A stretch of 6,003 nucleotides of DNA from JAWWBS01 sp033720815 (GTDB lineage: Bacteria; Pseudomonadota; Gammaproteobacteria; Natronospirales; JAJUFS01). Below, piece after piece: positions 3,846 to 6,003 of this stretch. The translations under genes were made by a program, and so were the position numbers. The notes beneath the pieces were generated by a model, which was not told the DNA's origin, searched no databases, and was given only the letters and a program-made list of their open reading frames with translations. Every line of letters starts with the position of its first letter. Position 1 is the stretch's first letter. The stretch covers positions 1 through 6,003 of the forward strand of contig JAWWBT010000135.1 of the NCBI GenBank assembly GCA_033720815.1, read 5' to 3'.

Positions 3846-6003
3846 ATGGCGTACTCATTTACCGAGAAAAAGCGTATCCGCAAGGATTTCGGCAAGCGTC
3901 CGAGCGTGCTCGACGTCCCGTACCTGCTGGCCACGCAGATTGAATCCTATCGCCAGTTCCTGGAGGTCGACGGTAACGCTGAAAAGCGCAAGGAAACCGG
4001 CCTTCATGCTGCACTGGATTCCGTTTTCCCGATTAGCAGCTATTCCGGCAATGCCGCGCTGGAGTACGTCAGCTACAAGCTGGGCGACCCGGTCTTTGAT
4101 GTCAAGGAGTGCCAGCTCCGTGGCCTGACCTATTCCGCGCCGCTGCGCGTGACCGTGCGCCTCGTGATCTACGACAAGGATTCGAACGCGAATCCGAAGC
4201 CGGTGAAGGACGTCAAGGAGCAGGAAGTGTACATGGGCGAACTGCCGCTCATGACCGAGAACGGCACCTTCGTCATCAACGGTACCGAGCGCGTCATCGT
4301 TTCGCAGCTCCACCGTTCGCCGGGCGTATTCTTCGATCACGACCGCGGCAAGACGCATTCGTCCGGCAAGCTGCTGTTCAATGCGCGCGTCATCCCGTAT
4401 CGCGGTTCCTGGCTCGATTTCGAGTTCGACCCGAAGGATGCGCTGTTCGTGCGTATCGACCGCCGCCGCAAGCTGCCGTCGTCGGTGCTGCTGCGCGCGC
4501 TGGGTTATGACGAGGAAACCATCCTCGACCTGTTCTTCGAGAAGAACGTCTACCGCTTCGACAAGAAGGGTGGTGTGACGCTCGACCTGGTGCCGGAGCG
4601 CCTGCGTGGCGAGACCGCCCAGTTCGACATCAAGATCAAGGGCAAGACCATCGTGGAAGAAGGCCGCCGCGTTACCGCGCGCCACATCCGCGAACTGGAC
4701 AAGGCCGGCGTCAAGAAGCTCGAAGTGCCGAAGAGCTACCTCGAAGGCAAGATCATTGCGCACGACGTGCTGGATGTTGATTCCGGCGAAATCGTCGCGC
4801 GTGCCAACGACGAGCTGACGGAAGAGATGATCGACAAGGTCATCGCGATGGAGCTCGAGTCGATCGAGACCCTGTACGTGAACGACCTGGACCACGGTCC
4901 GTACATGTCGAACACGCTGCGCATCGATTCGACGCGCACGCAGCTCGAAGCGCTGGTTGAAATCTACCGCATGATGCGTCCGGGCGAGCCGCCGACCAAG
5001 GACGCCGCGGAGAACCTGTTCCACAACCTGTTCTTCACCGACGAGCGTTACGACCTGTCGGCCGTTGGCCGCATGAAGTTCAACCGCCGCGTGGGTCGTG
5101 ATGACATCCTCGGCCCCGGCGTGCTGTACGACGGCAAGTACTTCAACGGTCGCAACGAAGACCTTTCGAAGGAACTCTTCGAGCAGTACGGCGAGGACTA
5201 CTCCGACATCATTGCCGTGATGCGCACGCTGTGCGACATCCGCAACGGCAACGGCACCGTCGACGACATCGACCACCTCGGCAACCGCCGCGTGCGTTCG
5301 GTCGGCGAAATGGCGGAGAACGTCTTCCGCATCGGTCTCGTCCGTGTCGAGCGCGCCGTGAAGGAGCGCCTGGCGATGGCCGAATCCGAAGGCCTGATGC
5401 CGCAGGAAATGATCAACGCCAAGCCGGTTGCTGCCGCCGTGAAGGAATTCTTCGGTTCCTCGCAGCTGTCGCAGTTCATGGACCAGAACAACCCGCTGTC
5501 GGAAGTCACGCATAAGCGTCGTGTTTCCGCGCTCGGCCCGGGCGGCCTGACGCGTGAGCGCGCCGGCTTCGAAGTCCGTGACGTGCACCCGACGCATTAC
5601 GGTCGTGTCTGCCCGATTGAAACGCCGGAAGGTCCGAACATCGGCCTGATCAACTCGCTGGCCGTGTACTCGCGCACCAACCCGTATGGCTTCCTCGAGA
5701 CGCCGTACCGCAAGGTCGTGAACGGCAAGGTCACCGATGACATCGAGTACCTCTCGGCGATCGAGGAAGGCCAGTACGTGATTGCGCAGGCAAACGCGAA
5801 CCTCGACAAGAGCAACAAGTTCGAGGACGACCTGGTTTCCTGCCGTCACGAAAACGAATTCGGCCTGTTCTCGCCGGATCGCATCCAGTACATCGACGTG
5901 TCGCCGAAGCAGATCGTTTCGGTCGCCGCCGCACTGGTGCCGTTCCTCGAGCACGATGACGCGAACCGCGCACTGATGGGCTCGAACATGCAGCGCCAGG
6001 CCG
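3846..6003 (+). CDS. rpoB: DNA-directed RNA polymerase subunit beta, N-terminal part
   Basis: The frame is open from ATG 3846 to the window edge: 719 codons and one base, roughly half of a protein of about 1340-1390 residues. It begins MAYSFTEKKRIRKDFGKRP, as RpoB does. Landmarks are VINGTERVIVSQLHRSPGVFFDHD, IPYRGSWLDFEFDPKDALF, MMRPGEPPTKDAAENLF, DDIDHLGNRRVRSVGEMAEN and HPTHYGRVCPIETPEGPNIGLI. These span the protrusion, lobe and fork regions of the catalytic beta subunit. The rifampicin region FFGSSQLSQFMDQNNPLSEVTHKRRVSALGPGG is intact, with Asp546, His556 and Ser561 equal to E. coli 516, 526 and 531. Relative to E. coli numbering there are 30 extra residues, about 23 of them near 428-452. 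The ATG follows GAGGGTG at 3833-3839. Expression probably depends on read-through of the upstream attenuator. Confidence 0.98.
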   Translation, partial: MAYSFTEKKRIRKDFGKRPSVLDVPYLLATQIESYRQFLEVDGNAEKRKETGLHAALDSVFPISSYSGNAALEYVSYKLGDPVFDVKECQLRGLTYSAPLRVTVRLVIYDKDSNANPKPVKDVKEQEVYMGELPLMTENGTFVINGTERVIVSQLHRSPGVFFDHDRGKTHSSGKLLFNARVIPYRGSWLDFEFDPKDALFVRIDRRRKLPSSVLLRALGYDEETILDLFFEKNVYRFDKKGGVTLDLVPERLRGETAQFDIKIKGKTIVEEGRRVTARHIRELDKAGVKKLEVPKSYLEGKIIAHDVLDVDSGEIVARANDELTEEMIDKVIAMELESIETLYVNDLDHGPYMSNTLRIDSTRTQLEALVEIYRMMRPGEPPTKDAAENLFHNLFFTDERYDLSAVGRMKFNRRVGRDDILGPGVLYDGKYFNGRNEDLSKELFEQYGEDYSDIIAVMRTLCDIRNGNGTVDDIDHLGNRRVRSVGEMAENVFRIGLVRVERAVKERLAMAESEGLMPQEMINAKPVAAAVKEFFGSSQLSQFMDQNNPLSEVTHKRRVSALGPGGLTRERAGFEVRDVHPTHYGRVCPIETPEGPNIGLINSLAVYSRTNPYGFLETPYRKVVNGKVTDDIEYLSAIEEGQYVIAQANANLDKSNKFEDDLVSCRHENEFGLFSPDRIQYIDVSPKQIVSVAAALVPFLEHDDANRALMGSNMQRQA

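Noticed and set aside
3855..5954. A 699-codon open frame on the minus strand.
   Set aside because: It is exactly antisense to rpoB, whose translation is unmistakable. Its residues are a low-information mix rich in V, A, R, H, D and L, as expected from the complement of GC-rich codons. No ribosome site, family motif or neighbour supports it.
1..6003. Mobile elements, CRISPR arrays, phage or defence genes, or a novel system.
   Set aside because: None is visible. Gene order, spacing and codon use are uniform, and every gene is a conserved housekeeping gene.

Overview
This window is the conserved translation and transcription block found in many proteobacteria. In order it holds the end of tuf, tRNA-Trp(CCA), secE, nusG, rplK, rplA, rplJ, rplL and the first half or so of rpoB, all on the + strand. 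Every gene is recognisable from its translated sequence and the order is the textbook one. The coding sequence is GC-rich with strong third-position G/C preference. The proteins look gammaproteobacterial. Within that class, a longer RpoB (about +30 residues relative to E. coli by the rifampicin-region motif, mostly from one insertion at about residues 428-452) and tRNA-Trp between tuf and secE suggest a Xanthomonadales/Lysobacterales-like or neighbouring lineage. That placement is inference, not proof.

Layout: 1-119 is the EF-Tu C-terminus. 120-204 is a spacer with a hairpin that lacks a U-tract. 205-280 is a complete tRNA-Trp with encoded CCA. 281-349 is a short structured spacer. 350-1270 is secE-nusG, 3 bases apart. 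1271-1359 is a spacer with a hairpin and a candidate L1-binding autoregulatory site. 1360-2491 is rplK-rplA, 1 base apart. 2492-2711 is a long structured leader for rplJ. 2712-3230 is rplJ, with a GTG start. 3308-3688 is rplL. 3689-3845 is a spacer with a near-perfect intrinsic terminator, read here as an attenuator. 3846 to the end is rpoB, which runs off the window in an open frame.

How the genes work together: EF-Tu and tRNA-Trp serve elongation. SecE anchors the SecYEG translocon. NusG couples RNA polymerase to the ribosome and to Rho. L11, L1, L10 and L7/L12 build the L1 stalk and the GTPase-centre stalk that recruits EF-Tu and other factors. RpoB is the beta subunit of RNA polymerase. 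The RNA structures between the genes fit the known logic of such operons: L1 feedback on rplK-rplA, L10-L7/L12 feedback on rplJ-rplL, and partial termination before rpoB to make ribosomal protein output exceed polymerase output.

I found no previously undescribed system. The points worth a second look are the non-coding RNA structures between the genes, the RpoB insertion, and an L10 C-terminal helix longer than that of E. coli. No stretch over 300 bases lacks a gene.
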